A stretch of 64,000 bases of DNA, taken from NCBI GenBank assembly GCA_010405405.1, contig MU004238.1, forward strand, positions 197,530-261,529, written 5' to 3'. The stretch is from Microthyrium microscopicum. Taxonomy: Eukaryota > Ascomycota > Dothideomycetes > Microthyriales > Microthyriaceae. The stretch's first letter is position 1, and every line of letters begins with the position of its first letter. Position numbers and translations under genes: made by a program. This document shows positions 34,989 through 44,208 of this stretch, one piece after another. The notes below the pieces were generated by a model that saw only the letters and a list, made by a program, of their open reading frames with translations, was not told the origin of the DNA and made no database searches.

Positions 34989-35696
34989 TCATCCGCCCTG
35001 CGTACTAGACCCAGCGTTCGCCATCCTCTTCAAATTCTCTTTCCTACCCGCCTTCCAAGTTTGATGCAATTCTTCAATCTTTCCACCCGCCACCGTGACA
35101 GACTTTGGTTCCAGCAGAATGACCCCACGAGCAACTGACACATCTCGCAGAACCAATTTACATCCTATGTGGATATTCATATTGATTCCCGTTACAGTAG
35201 ATAGTTCAAAGCCATAGACCCTCAACCCCTTTGCATCCTGCAAAAGCAGTTTATGTGGTCCAGATGACGGACTGGAAGTCTGCGTAGCCGATTGATCACG
35301 CTCAGCATCCTCCTCATCCCTCACCACCCTAACAATCTCCTGCCCCCTCGTCGTCTCTCCTCTCTCATCCGCTTCAATGGCTTCCAACTGGCTCCATCTA
35401 CTCTTGCCAATATCTTCAATGTCCATGACCTGTACTGGTATCGGTCCTTTCAAGAGACGTGATGTAATGTTGCCATTGAGAATATCCTGTGGGAAGATTG
35501 AAGATGGTGTAATCTGGATGGTGGATTGGAGGGAGGTGTTTAGGAGACGGATGTAGATTAGTTGTTTAGCGCCTTGGAGATGGATGTCGGGTTTGAGGGT
35601 TGCGAGGTTGGTGGTTAACCAGGTTGTGTTTGGGGTGAGGGATTTTGTGGCGAGGAAGGTTGTTATTTCTTGAATCAGTCTGGCATTGTTCGCCAT
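34989..35696 (-). CDS. RMI1: RecQ-mediated genome instability protein 1
   Basis: Single exon, 235 residues. RMI1 binds the RecQ helicase-topoisomerase III complex that dissolves double Holliday junctions. The N-terminal RMI_N helical part (TTFLATKSLTPNTTWLTTNL) is followed by the OB-fold: QLIYIRLLNTSLQSTIQI, the loop with IPVQVMDIEDIGKSRWSQLE, then an acidic disordered insert (residues about 115-150), and the second OB half LLLQDAKGLRVYGFELSTV, INMNIHIGCKLVLRDVSVARGVILLEP, VTVAGGKIEELHQTW. Fungal RMI1 proteins are about this size. It is divergent from DNA ligase I across a shared promoter with MluI boxes. Confidence 0.9.
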   Translation of the reverse strand: MANNARLIQEITTFLATKSLTPNTTWLTTNLATLKPDIHLQGAKQLIYIRLLNTSLQSTIQITPSSIFPQDILNGNITSRLLKGPIPVQVMDIEDIGKSRWSQLEAIEADERGETTRGQEIVRVVRDEEDAERDQSATQTSSPSSGPHKLLLQDAKGLRVYGFELSTVTGINMNIHIGCKLVLRDVSVARGVILLEPKSVTVAGGKIEELHQTWKAGRKENLKRMANAGSSTQGG

Positions 35697-35960
35697 TGGT
35701 AGCGCCGCTCTTTAGAGTTTTGGACTTGAATGTAATGTTGTCTAAACTGTAGCTTGGTTGTTGAAAGAACATTTGAAGATTATGAGTTAGGTCACGGGAA
35801 CGCGTGTTGACGCGTTGAGGTTGACGACGCGAAACGCCACTTTAGCTCGATGACGATGAATTGACACCCCATAATTAAGCAACCGTGAGCATCAACAACT
35901 AATTTGATATGAGAGAGGATTGTCGTTGCTCATTTCTGTCATTAGCTTATACGCAGTACC
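35697..35960. promoter_or_regulatory. Shared RMI1 / DNA ligase I promoter with MCB elements
   Basis: A 264-base divergent promoter. It holds two ACGCGT hexamers (35800-35805, 35810-35815) and ACGCGAAA (35827-35834), the binding sequence of fungal MBF/DSC1 (Mbp1/Res-Swi6) that switches on DNA replication genes at G1/S. The sites sit about 105-110 bases from the RMI1 start and about 130-160 bases from the ligase start. Confidence 0.75.
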
Positions 35961-38501
35961 ATGAGTAGCCCTGCGAAACGACGGAAGACGAACAAAGGTT
36001 CCAGCCAACCTGTCAAGAGCTTGGATTTCTTCTTCGCGAAACAAACTGCAAATGCTTCAGCTCAACATGTCCCGAAAATCGAGGCTGGAAAAACGGAACA
36101 GATATCGGATGAGCCCGTAGAGTTGACCGATGAGCAGCTAGCTCGAAAATTGCAAGCAGAGTGGGACCAGGAATCATCAGGACAGCAAGAGCAAGAACCG
36201 GAGACATTACCTTCAGAAGCTGCGGCATCCGTCAAAGAAGAACTCGAACCAGAAGCAACGATATCTGAAGCAGCCGATACGTTTTCTTTACGACCACCAC
36301 CAGCGAAATCGCACAATTTCCTAGCCCTTCAATCTTCGGCAACTGATGAAGATGCAATCACGTCGAATCTACCATTTGACGAGAGCCCTTTGACTTTTGA
36401 TCCTCAAAAATATATACCAGATCTTCAGCAACATTGGGCGGCGGACAAAGGACAAGCGACGTATGCTCTCTTAACGCGATGCTTCGTTTTGGTCAATGCG
36501 ACGACCAGTCGTATCAAGATTGTCGATACGCTAGTCAACATGCTCCGGATAATCATCGAAGCCGATCCAGACTCGTTACTAGCGGCAGTCTGGCTCGCAA
36601 CAAATTCGATATCGCCGCCATACATCGACCTAGAACTCGGTTTGGGAGGCTCCGCGATATCAAAGGCACTCAAGAAAACTTGCGGTCTCAATAATGAATC
36701 CCTTAGAACGCTTTCTAACAAATATGGAGATGCTGGAGATGTTGCATTCGAAGCAAAGAAGAGGCAATTGTTTACGTTGAAAAAACCAAAGCCACTGACA
36801 ATTCAAGCTGTATTTGATTCACTTGTCAAGATCGCGAAGAGCAAGGGCCAAGGAAGCCAGGAGGCAAAACAACGCATTGTGGAACGCCTCGTTTTGGATA
36901 CGAGAGGTGCCGAAGAAAGTCGGTATATAGTTCGAACCCTTGTGCAGCATCTGCGAATAGGAGCGGTAAAGACGACTATGCTGATCGCTCTTTCACGAGC
37001 ATTCCTACTCTCGAGACCAAAAGATGCGGAATTTCTGATCCGGCCCCAAAAGGAACTGTCAGCATTGAAGAAGGAGGAATTGACAGAAGTCTATCAAAAA
37101 GGAGAAGAGATCGTGAAGGCTAGCTTTGCAAGACACCCCAATTATGCTGATCTCATACCGGCACTTCTCGAAGTTGGGGTGTGTGATGAACTTTTACTTC
37201 GTTGTGGGTTGACTCTACATATCCCCATGCGACCTATGCTGGGAAGCATTACGCGAGATCTCAGTGATATGCTAGAGCGACTCAAAGGTAGAGATTTCTC
37301 ATGCGAGTACAAGTATGATGGCCAACGGGCCCAAGTTCACTGCGACGAAAAGGGCAAAGTTACCATTTTCTCTCGACATCTTGAACTTATGACCGACAAG
37401 TATCCCGATCTCGTGGACATAGTGCCCAAGATTCGCGGAGAAGGTGTCAGTAGCTTCATTCTGGAAGGTGAGGTCGTAGCAGTGGATAGCAATACGGGCG
37501 AACTCAAAACGTTTCAGGCATTGTCCAATCGAGCAAGAAAGGATGTTGAGTTACATGCCGTCACGGTCAATGTCTGTCTATTCTCATTCGATTTGATGTA
37601 TCTAAACGGTGAAGAGCTCATGGATCGACCATTTCGAGAACGCAGAAGCCTATTGAAGAGTCTATTCATCGAGGTCCCCAACCGCTTCACCTGGGTCAAG
37701 AATCTAGATGCCATCTCCACCGATTCAGACGCCGTACTCGATTTCTTCAAGTCAGCCACAGAAGCGAAATGCGAAGGCATAATGGTCAAAGTCCTCGACA
37801 ACCAACCCGACGAAGAAGTCATCGAAGAACCCACTGCACCACAAACTCCAACTAAATCCAAAACTAAGAAGAACGCCTCGAAGAAACTGACCACGACCAC
37901 CTCCGAACCAACGAAGAAAGGCAGCCGCCGTAAAGCCCTCCTGTCTACGTACACTCCAGACAAACGTCTAGAATCCTGGCTCAAAGTCAAGAAAGACTAC
38001 GCCACGTCCGCCGACACCATCGACCTTATACCAATCGGCGCCTGGCACGGCTCAGGCCGCAAAGCTGCTTGGTGGTCGCCCATCTTGCTCGCAGCACGCA
38101 ACCCAGACACTGGCGCTCTTGTAGCCGTGACGAAATGTATGAGTGGGTTCACTGATGCTTTCTACAAGGCGAATCGAGCAAAGTATGATCCTGGTGGAGA
38201 CAATGTCATATCGCGGCCGGCGTATATTGATTATGCGGGTGAGCCAACCGTGTGGTTTGCGCCGCAGGAGGTTTGGGAGGTGGCTTTTGCAGATATAACG
38301 ATGAGTCCGACGTATAATGCAGCTCTTGGTTTGGTGAGCGATGAGCGTGGGCTTAGTCTGCGGTTCCCTCGATTCTTGAGGACTAGGGAGGACAAGAGTA
38401 TTGAGGAGGCAAGTACGGAAAGCTTCTTGGCTGATCTATGGTTCAAGCAAGCCGAGAAAGCACCTGCTAAAGAAGTTGAAGCTGAAGACGATGAGGAGTA
38501 G
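35961..38501 (+). CDS. CDC9: DNA ligase I (ATP-dependent)
   Basis: Replicative ligase that joins Okazaki fragments and seals repair nicks. Single exon, 846 residues. N-terminal KRRK-type basic signal and a PIP-like motif, QPVKSLDFFFAKQ (residues 16-28), for PCNA; a long acidic disordered region to about residue 130; DNA-binding domain with LRIGAVKTTMLIALSRAFLL; the nucleotidyl-transfer motif EYKYDGQRAQVH with Lys451 of KYDG as the adenylated residue; then SFILEGEVVAVD and MVKVLDN; and the OB-fold (RLESWLKVKKDY, TIDLIPIGAWHGSGRKAAWWSP, PRFLRTREDKS). Between MVKVLDN and the OB part there is a Lys/Thr-rich insert of about 50 residues (TKSKTKKNASKKLTTTTS), common to fungal ligases but variable. 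The MCB sites upstream suggest G1/S transcription. Confidence 0.97.
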   Translation: MSSPAKRRKTNKGSSQPVKSLDFFFAKQTANASAQHVPKIEAGKTEQISDEPVELTDEQLARKLQAEWDQESSGQQEQEPETLPSEAAASVKEELEPEATISEAADTFSLRPPPAKSHNFLALQSSATDEDAITSNLPFDESPLTFDPQKYIPDLQQHWAADKGQATYALLTRCFVLVNATTSRIKIVDTLVNMLRIIIEADPDSLLAAVWLATNSISPPYIDLELGLGGSAISKALKKTCGLNNESLRTLSNKYGDAGDVAFEAKKRQLFTLKKPKPLTIQAVFDSLVKIAKSKGQGSQEAKQRIVERLVLDTRGAEESRYIVRTLVQHLRIGAVKTTMLIALSRAFLLSRPKDAEFLIRPQKELSALKKEELTEVYQKGEEIVKASFARHPNYADLIPALLEVGVCDELLLRCGLTLHIPMRPMLGSITRDLSDMLERLKGRDFSCEYKYDGQRAQVHCDEKGKVTIFSRHLELMTDKYPDLVDIVPKIRGEGVSSFILEGEVVAVDSNTGELKTFQALSNRARKDVELHAVTVNVCLFSFDLMYLNGEELMDRPFRERRSLLKSLFIEVPNRFTWVKNLDAISTDSDAVLDFFKSATEAKCEGIMVKVLDNQPDEEVIEEPTAPQTPTKSKTKKNASKKLTTTTSEPTKKGSRRKALLSTYTPDKRLESWLKVKKDYATSADTIDLIPIGAWHGSGRKAAWWSPILLAARNPDTGALVAVTKCMSGFTDAFYKANRAKYDPGGDNVISRPAYIDYAGEPTVWFAPQEVWEVAFADITMSPTYNAALGLVSDERGLSLRFPRFLRTREDKSIEEASTESFLADLWFKQAEKAPAKEVEAEDDEE

Positions 38502-38620
38502 CTCCGGAGCTCAGAAATTCACACTTTTGAGATGATTGGGCTGCTTGATTACAATGACACTTGCTACATCAACTCGGACTGAACACATCATGTCCAAGTG
38601 TTTGTTGTCCACCCTCGCAG

Positions 38621-39945
38621 CTAGTCCAGGCAAGTCGTGTTGAAAAGACGATGGCCGGTGTCTGTGGTTCCCTTTCTAGTGTACTTGGTCTTAGAAAATC
38701 ATAGTGTCACCAGACTCAAATTTGGATCATCCATGAGCAACTTGGCCAACTTGCCTTCCTTGCTTGCCCGTTTCCGGACGACGCCAGCAACCACTACCAT
38801 TCGAATCTTAGCATCCATACTACCAACGTGGTGCACGAACTTGACCACAGACTTGCCCGTGTTTAACCCGGAGTCCGCGAGCAATACAGTACTCTGAGAC
38901 TTGACTTATTGGGGCGTAAGAACCTCAACGTTCTTCGCGTCGACAAACTGTCCAGAAGGAAATGCATCACTGACGCCAAAAGCCAGAGGTTCCACGCGTA
39001 CCAGGGGCACGATCAGAGCTGAAGTATCACATCGAAGTTGGTAACCATCTGCTGACTTACCTTGTACGTGTGGAATGGCATAATATTCAAATCCAATGAG
39101 CTCAGTCAGGAATTGTGTTGTCAGGTAGCGTCTTGTCCGCATCGGAAACACAAATCCTTTGAATAGTACCTTCACGCCACAAAGAAAACGCAAAGTGACT
39201 AAGCTTGAACTCGGTATGTCCCATGAATAGCTGCTTAGCGCTCGGCTATTCCAGTCTCGAGAGGTATACTTGGAGTTGGTGAAAGTACAAAAAGTGGTAT
39301 ACCATGATTGTCGCACTCACGTTGCAGTTCTTCTTTCTCACAGTCGTTCCATGTGCGTAACTGATCCACAGACAACGAGCCTCGTCGTCGATGCGAATCA
39401 TTTCTGCGCTGAGCATGAATCACTTCGGCCGGAATGTCAAGAAAAAACATATGCGTATATGTCTCCCAGTCACTGTCCGTCAGTACCGTCTTTGTAGTAC
39501 CTGAATCCTCGTCCCAGGCCATGTATTGCCCTGCGACATAGCCCATCTTTTTACTCTCGGCGCATTCAGATTGTACTTTTTGGATGGCTGCTTTGCGATA
39601 GAACGATTTGGATGCTTCATCAAGCTCTTCGAACCTTTTCAACCCACCAGGAACGATTCCATCAAGCACCTCGGAACCTTCATAGAAGTTGCAGCGACAC
39701 ATGTCACGCTCCTTCAGTTTACCAAGAATGTATGATTTGCCTGACCCTGGAACGCCGAATATGCCAAGCACTGAAGGCTTGTCTCCGGAAGACTTTGACA
39801 AAGGGAAGTAGGATCCCATTGGACCAGACTCGTGTTTCGATTCTGCCGGCGATTCGGCTGACATGAGGTTAATTGGCTTGAAAACGGCAGAAATGGTTCG
39901 ACGCGTTGTTTCTCGATTCTGGAAGTAGAACTCAACAATGTTCAT
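38621..39945 (-). pseudogene. Broken P-loop kinase / HAD / uracil phosphoribosyltransferase-like gene
   Basis: Fossil of the long fungal protein with an N-terminal P-loop kinase, a HAD-like middle and a C-terminal UPRT-like domain. The kinase part is intact for 236 codons from 39945 (Walker A GVPGSGKSYILGKL, then FFLDIPAEVIHAQRRNDSHR) and stops at 39235. Downstream the frame changes: HTEFKLSHFAFS and VSDADKT, the start of the HAD motif, lie in a second frame and then merge directly into RRYLTTQFLTELIGFEYY of the UPRT part in a third, so the HAD domain is deleted. The UPRT part (IPHVQGKSADGY, VLLADSGLNTGKSVVKF, RIRMVVVAGV-like) is cut by TAA at 38906 and TGA at 38699; the last conserved piece KGTTDTGHRLFNTT follows in frame. 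At least four separate lesions argue for a pseudogene, though the kinase fragment alone could still be expressed. Confidence 0.85.
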
Positions 39946-40706
39946 GGTTATACACTATGGTCTGGCACAACAGGAAACCAGGAGACGTCCAGCTTGGCTT
40001 TATAGCACCATAAAGAAGATTCTTGTCATAGCCAGCCACAACGATAGGTTTGATTCCTCAAATGACCCGAGCTATCTCAGCTGGCAATGTGGAGCTGACT
40101 GCTGCAAGTTCCTTTTACGTGAGAAGAAGTCTACATTCTCGACATCATGTCGTCTTAATCAGACCCGTGATAACTACAAGTTCAATGAAATTGACACTTG
40201 ATCGCGAATGGTATGCTATGGCCATGACCATTGGTCTACACATGATGAAAATGGAAAAACTAGTCGCTCTTAATTTCTAATTCAAGCTTCACGTGGAAAC
40301 GGCGTACGGAAACCAAAGTCATATGATCAGATAGCTGTACCGGACCTCGAAAATTGTCAAAATCGCGAGGCCGCGAGCAATATCAGTCCGATAGTGACCA
40401 GACTGTTGTGCTTGTGGTGATTATTCAGAAGCAAGAGCAGTGTTTATGAGACGATACGGAATATCATAGGAAGTCTTTTAATCCAAAAATGCCACAAGGT
40501 TGCATAATGAAGATTCTAGAATACGATGATCCGACGCGGGAAGTACATGGTTCACCTCAAAGACATCCACCTCGAACAAAGTGAAGTCTGTTACTATGGA
40601 AGTAGGTACTTGTAGAAATCTATGCCCAGGGGAGCTCCAAAAAGAACACCTACTCATTTCCCTCGACTTGCTTACGCGAACAAAAATCTGGATCTACCCC
40701 CAAAAA
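39946..40706. other. Intergenic, divergent flank
   Basis: About 760 bases between the pseudogene start and the small unknown gene. The frame of the next gene stays open back to 40581, but I judge the extension to be leader. No other feature seen. Confidence 0.4.
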
Positions 40707-41168
40707 ATGAGTTCCAAAATGAACACCCTCCTACGTCCTTTCCATCGCGCCCTCGGTCTTCCAAGCCAGTCATCTACGTCCTGGTATCGAGCTCGACTTC
40801 GCGAAGAGCTTGAGGAACGCCGACAAGCTACAACCTTCTGGCACAAAATTAGCGAGACTTCAGACGTTCTATACACTATAAGCCGCGCCGAGTACGATGG
40901 CCACCACGTGCGCAATCTACCGCCATTCTCTGTTTCTCGCCACACGCTTCCTTACGCTTATATGGTTGGAAAATTTACATCGCGGCGGATCTTCTATCGA
41001 ACCTCAGCTATGCTATGTGGCGCGCCGAAGCCTCATCTGGTACGCGAGGTTGTGAATCCCATCAGAGACATCAAACTCGAGCAGGTGGCTTCTCGCCATG
41101 GAATCAATCCAGATAAATTCAAACATGTTGGACACCAGTTACTCAAGGTTTGGCCACTTCTTCCATGA
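40707..41168 (+). CDS. Small conserved fungal protein of unknown function
   Basis: Single exon, 153 residues from MSSKMNTLLRPFHRA. It is basic and mostly helical: WYRARLREELEERRQATTFWH, then ETSDVLYTISRAEYDGH, FTSRRIFYRTSAMLCGAP, REVVNPIRDIKLEQVASRHGI and the ending LLKVWPLLP. It looks like members of a fungal hypothetical family with a TSDVLxxISRAxxDG core, which I know only as uncharacterised. A longer start (40581) is possible. No signal peptide; the basic N-terminus could be a mitochondrial presequence, which is only a suggestion. Confidence 0.65.
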   Translation: MSSKMNTLLRPFHRALGLPSQSSTSWYRARLREELEERRQATTFWHKISETSDVLYTISRAEYDGHHVRNLPPFSVSRHTLPYAYMVGKFTSRRIFYRTSAMLCGAPKPHLVREVVNPIRDIKLEQVASRHGINPDKFKHVGHQLLKVWPLLP

Positions 41169-42639
41169 AGCATTTGCTTCAACCCCCGGCGGGACCCTTT
41201 CAACGCGAAGCAAGATACTGGACTTCCTATTTTTCCAATGCAAGCCAATCGCCAGCACAGGAGCCATGAAGACAAAGAATACCAGTCATCCCGAATGAAG
41301 GACGACGAAGCGCAAGTAGAGTTCTCTCTGACCTAAAGTTAGCCTCCAGAGCAATACTGCCTCGGAGCTAGTAGAATCCGCAGATTCTTTACTTACTGCA
41401 ATTTCGGTTCTCACAGCGAACTGGATTGCCAAATTTATATTTGAGTTTAACGCTCTAGCAGAACCAATTAAATACCAGGACACTTTATGGATGGGCCAAG
41501 ACCCGAAGGGCGAAGGACATGACAAGCTATCAGCCTTGCTACGGATTGGCGTGTGGTTTTCACTCTCAAAATAGCAAATATGAAGTCACACTTTGCATTA
41601 ATCGTCTTTCGCAGGAACGTTTCTAACAACACTGCCTTGCATAGCGCTTAGGGGACTAGTGTCGTTGCTCGCCGTCCCTGGTATCTCTTAATTGCCCTAA
41701 ATATAACCTTCTTGGCCATCGTGTTGCTCATTGTAAGTTGCAACTGCTCAGATTGACAGACATGGCTTTGTCTTGGGGCTAATTTATGGCAATTCGCGCA
41801 AGACATCATTTCTTGGGTGATCTAGACCACTAAATTTTGACAACGACTTTCGGCTCGTAGGTAGAGTGCTTTGGTCGATCAAGGATATCAACTCAATCTT
41901 GAAAGACTTAGTAGTTTGAACAAAGATATTTTCATATTGAAGAGAATTTCGGCCTAGGTGGTCGTATCAGCATTGGACCCAACCTGTACAAATCCAGTTT
42001 GTCTGTAGCTGTTGTCACTAGGAGTCTGCAAAGCTGCTAGATAATAGATTGCACTGTGTGCTAGTTGATACCCTACAGAGCCGCAAAGTGCCTCGATCTA
42101 GAGTTGAACTATCATGCCACCACATCTCCAAGAGCCGCACTCCATTAGGTCTGTTGCCTGCAAACCCGGTTGTCCGGTACTTGGCGTTGGCCTAGATCAT
42201 ATCTGCCAGCTTTGCCAAGTGAGCATCACCATTTCTATCGGTCTGGGATCTTGTCACTAGTGTCAGCTGTCCCATGATATATCGCTATTGGGGGTCAACA
42301 GTTCTGTGTCGACTCCATTCATCCATTCTGCTTCCGGTGCGGAGAGCGAAATTCGTAAATATGTCTGGTTCTAATTCTAGATATAACGAGATCTAGGGTC
42401 ATCTCTGGGAATCAATGACCCCAGTTGGTCGATCAAGTCGCAAACTCGGCCAGAATGAAGTATGCGCTACAGGAAGATCCTTATATACCGGATGTTGCTT
42501 GTCGCGAATGCTTGGCGATGTGGCTTCTCTGATGTATAAAAGAGTTGAGCGCGTCGTGAACATTGAGCAGAATTTGTTTCAACAAACACAAACACAAATC
42601 TATCTTCATATCATTCATTTTCAAACCTATCCTGTCGCC
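41169..42639. other. Intergenic, 1.5 kb, with promoter of DUF4360 gene
   Basis: Nothing coding is convincing. The right end is the promoter of the secreted DUF4360 gene with a TATA box at 42535. An in-frame upstream extension of that gene (from 42415) overlaps the TATA box and is therefore leader. Confidence 0.5.
42535..42540 (+). promoter_or_regulatory. TATA box of DUF4360 gene
   Basis: TATAAA (in gatgtataaaagag) lies 105 bases before the ATG at 42640; the CA-rich leader follows. Supports the internal start choice. Confidence 0.65.
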
Positions 42640-43257
42640 ATGAAGAACCTTATTTTTGCCTTGCTCTCTGCCATCGTCCTAGCAGCACCGCTCGATACCC
42701 CAAATCAGGTCACCATTGAGCAAAGCAGTCATTCCGGAAATGGTTGTCCTCAGGGCAGTGTCAGCAGCATAATTTCCGGCGACAAAACATACATCACATT
42801 TGGCTTCGATCGGTTCAACGCAGCAATTGGCCCTCGAGCGAACCCAAACGACAAACAGAAGAGCTGCCAGCTCCATCTCAGCCTCCGCTATCCGCAAGGG
42901 TTTCAGGTCGCGCTTATGACGGCCACCTATCATGGCTGGGTCCGTCTAGATTCAGGTGTCACTGCTAATTTCATCTCGTCCTACTACTTCTCTCACGCGG
43001 CATCAAACACAGCTAGTTCCCGCACTACGCTAAGCGGCGGCGAGTTTAAGAACGGGAAGTCATACACAAAAGAAGACAAGATTGAGAACGCCGCGACGGT
43101 CTGGTCACCTTGTGGAGCTAATGGTATATTGAACATCAATAACCGGATTGCCTTGAACTCCAACAACCAGCAAGCGCAGGGAGAGATCTCCAATGATGAT
43201 GCGACCATCAAATTTGAGCACAAGCTGCTCCTTCAGTGGCGACGTTGTAATCAGTAG
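42640..43257 (+). CDS. Secreted DUF4360 protein
   Basis: Single exon, 205 residues. The start gives a clean signal peptide, MKNLIFALLSAIVLAAP. The mature part shows the DUF4360 pattern: SGNGCPQGSVSSIISGD, then FGFDRFNAAIGPRANPNDKQKSCQLHLSLRYP, GFQVALMTATYHGWVRLDSGV and SSYYFS, with four spaced Cys (GCPQ, SCQL, SPCGANG, RRCNQ) that probably pair. DUF4360 proteins are small secreted fungal and actinobacterial proteins of unknown function. An upstream frame from 42415 adds 75 residues that hide the signal peptide, so I reject it. High expression is suggested by the near-consensus TATA box. Confidence 0.9.
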   Translation: MKNLIFALLSAIVLAAPLDTPNQVTIEQSSHSGNGCPQGSVSSIISGDKTYITFGFDRFNAAIGPRANPNDKQKSCQLHLSLRYPQGFQVALMTATYHGWVRLDSGVTANFISSYYFSHAASNTASSRTTLSGGEFKNGKSYTKEDKIENAATVWSPCGANGILNINNRIALNSNNQQAQGEISNDDATIKFEHKLLLQWRRCNQ

Positions 43258-43878
43258 GTAAGTTCCTTGTAAGTACAACTATGGTCACATCTAACGAAGT
43301 ATAAAGAGCGAAGAAAGATTACGTGGCCCACAGTGACACTTTTGAGAACGCCGAGCTCAGAAGCGTTATGGATTCTATGTAGAAACTAGCTGTCTATTGA
43401 GAACATGATTTACCTACCATAGCGTGGAGGGGGGAGTTATAGAAATCATTATATGATGATTTGGTACACAAATCTACAATTTCTTACCCTTTGCCGATTA
43501 AAGTTATGTAGACATTGTCGTTACGATGATGAAAGCATAATTAAGAAGAATAAAAACGATTATAACATGCTAAAGTAATTCGTTCTTACCTAAGATTCCC
43601 CTATAATCATTTACAAAACTTCCCCTCACGCACTATGGTACTTACGATTGAGATCATATGGAGTACCTCTCGAAGCACATAATGTCAACATCTTATAGCC
43701 TGCTAATTGTTTCATATAATAAGACCATCCAGTATCAATAGCAAGCTATTTTCCGACGTAATCAAGGCTTATTCCTACTCCTGTTTGTCGGTGAGGTCAA
43801 GTGAGGTCAATCAGGCTGAAATACAAGATGACAAGGCTGAAGTTACATAATGTGGTGATCTTTCGAGCTTCTTAAGCT
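43258..43878. other. Intergenic left of the MITE
   Basis: AT-rich 3' flank of the DUF4360 gene. A perfect 10-base tandem duplication (gtgaggtcaa twice, 43791-43810) is the only repeat I see before the MITE. Confidence 0.4.
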
Positions 43879-43880
43879 TA

Positions 43881-43975
43881 CCGTAGCTAATCCTGCAACT
43901 GCAACATTAGTTAGCCTGTTTGGGCTTAGCTTAGCTTCCAAATTTAGCGATTTCCCTCATTAATTAGGGGACCCT
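43881..43975 (+). repeat. Left arm of MITE inverted repeat
   Basis: Left terminal arm, ccgtagctaatcctgcaac through the tagggg block. It matches the right arm in reverse complement over most of its length. Confidence 0.85.
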
Positions 43976-44003
43976 ACCTAACACTATCTGAGTTCTGGAG
44001 TGA

Positions 44004-44100
44004 AGGGTCCCCTAAAATTAGTGGGGGCAATCACTAAATTTGGAAGCTAAGCTAAGCCCAAACAGGCTAGCTAATGTTGCAGCTGCAGGATTAGCTACGG
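44004..44100 (-). repeat. Right arm of MITE inverted repeat
   Basis: Right terminal arm, ending ggattagctacgg. Differences from the left arm are mainly C/T and A/G, compatible with mild RIP or simple decay. Confidence 0.85.
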
Positions 44101-44208
44101 TAATGCTCGAAAATAATTTTTACTCGCGATTTTAACATCGATATCTTTCCTGCTGAAAATGCGGCGGTTTCCATGCTGAACAAGAGATATAATACCAACC
44201 AATGCATC

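Larger units (their letters stand above)
43881..44100. mobile_element. Foldback MITE, 220 bp, TA-flanked
   Basis: The two halves are reverse complements of each other. From the left, ccgtagctaatcctgcaact... pairs with the right end ...agctgcaggattagctacgg. The arms extend about 95 bases, with only scattered, mostly transition differences (for example caac/cagc, ttagttag/ttagctag), and enclose a loop of about 30 bases around 43980. A short inner pair (aggggaccct / agggtcccct) continues the hairpin. TA lies directly outside both ends (43879-43880, 44101-44102), the target duplication of Tc1/mariner-type elements. No coding capacity. The right end is 107 bases before the JIP5 start codon. Confidence 0.85.

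Noticed and set aside
42415-42639. A longer N-terminus of the DUF4360 protein
   Set aside because: It would hide the signal peptide and overlap the TATA box at 42535; the internal ATG at 42640 fits both.
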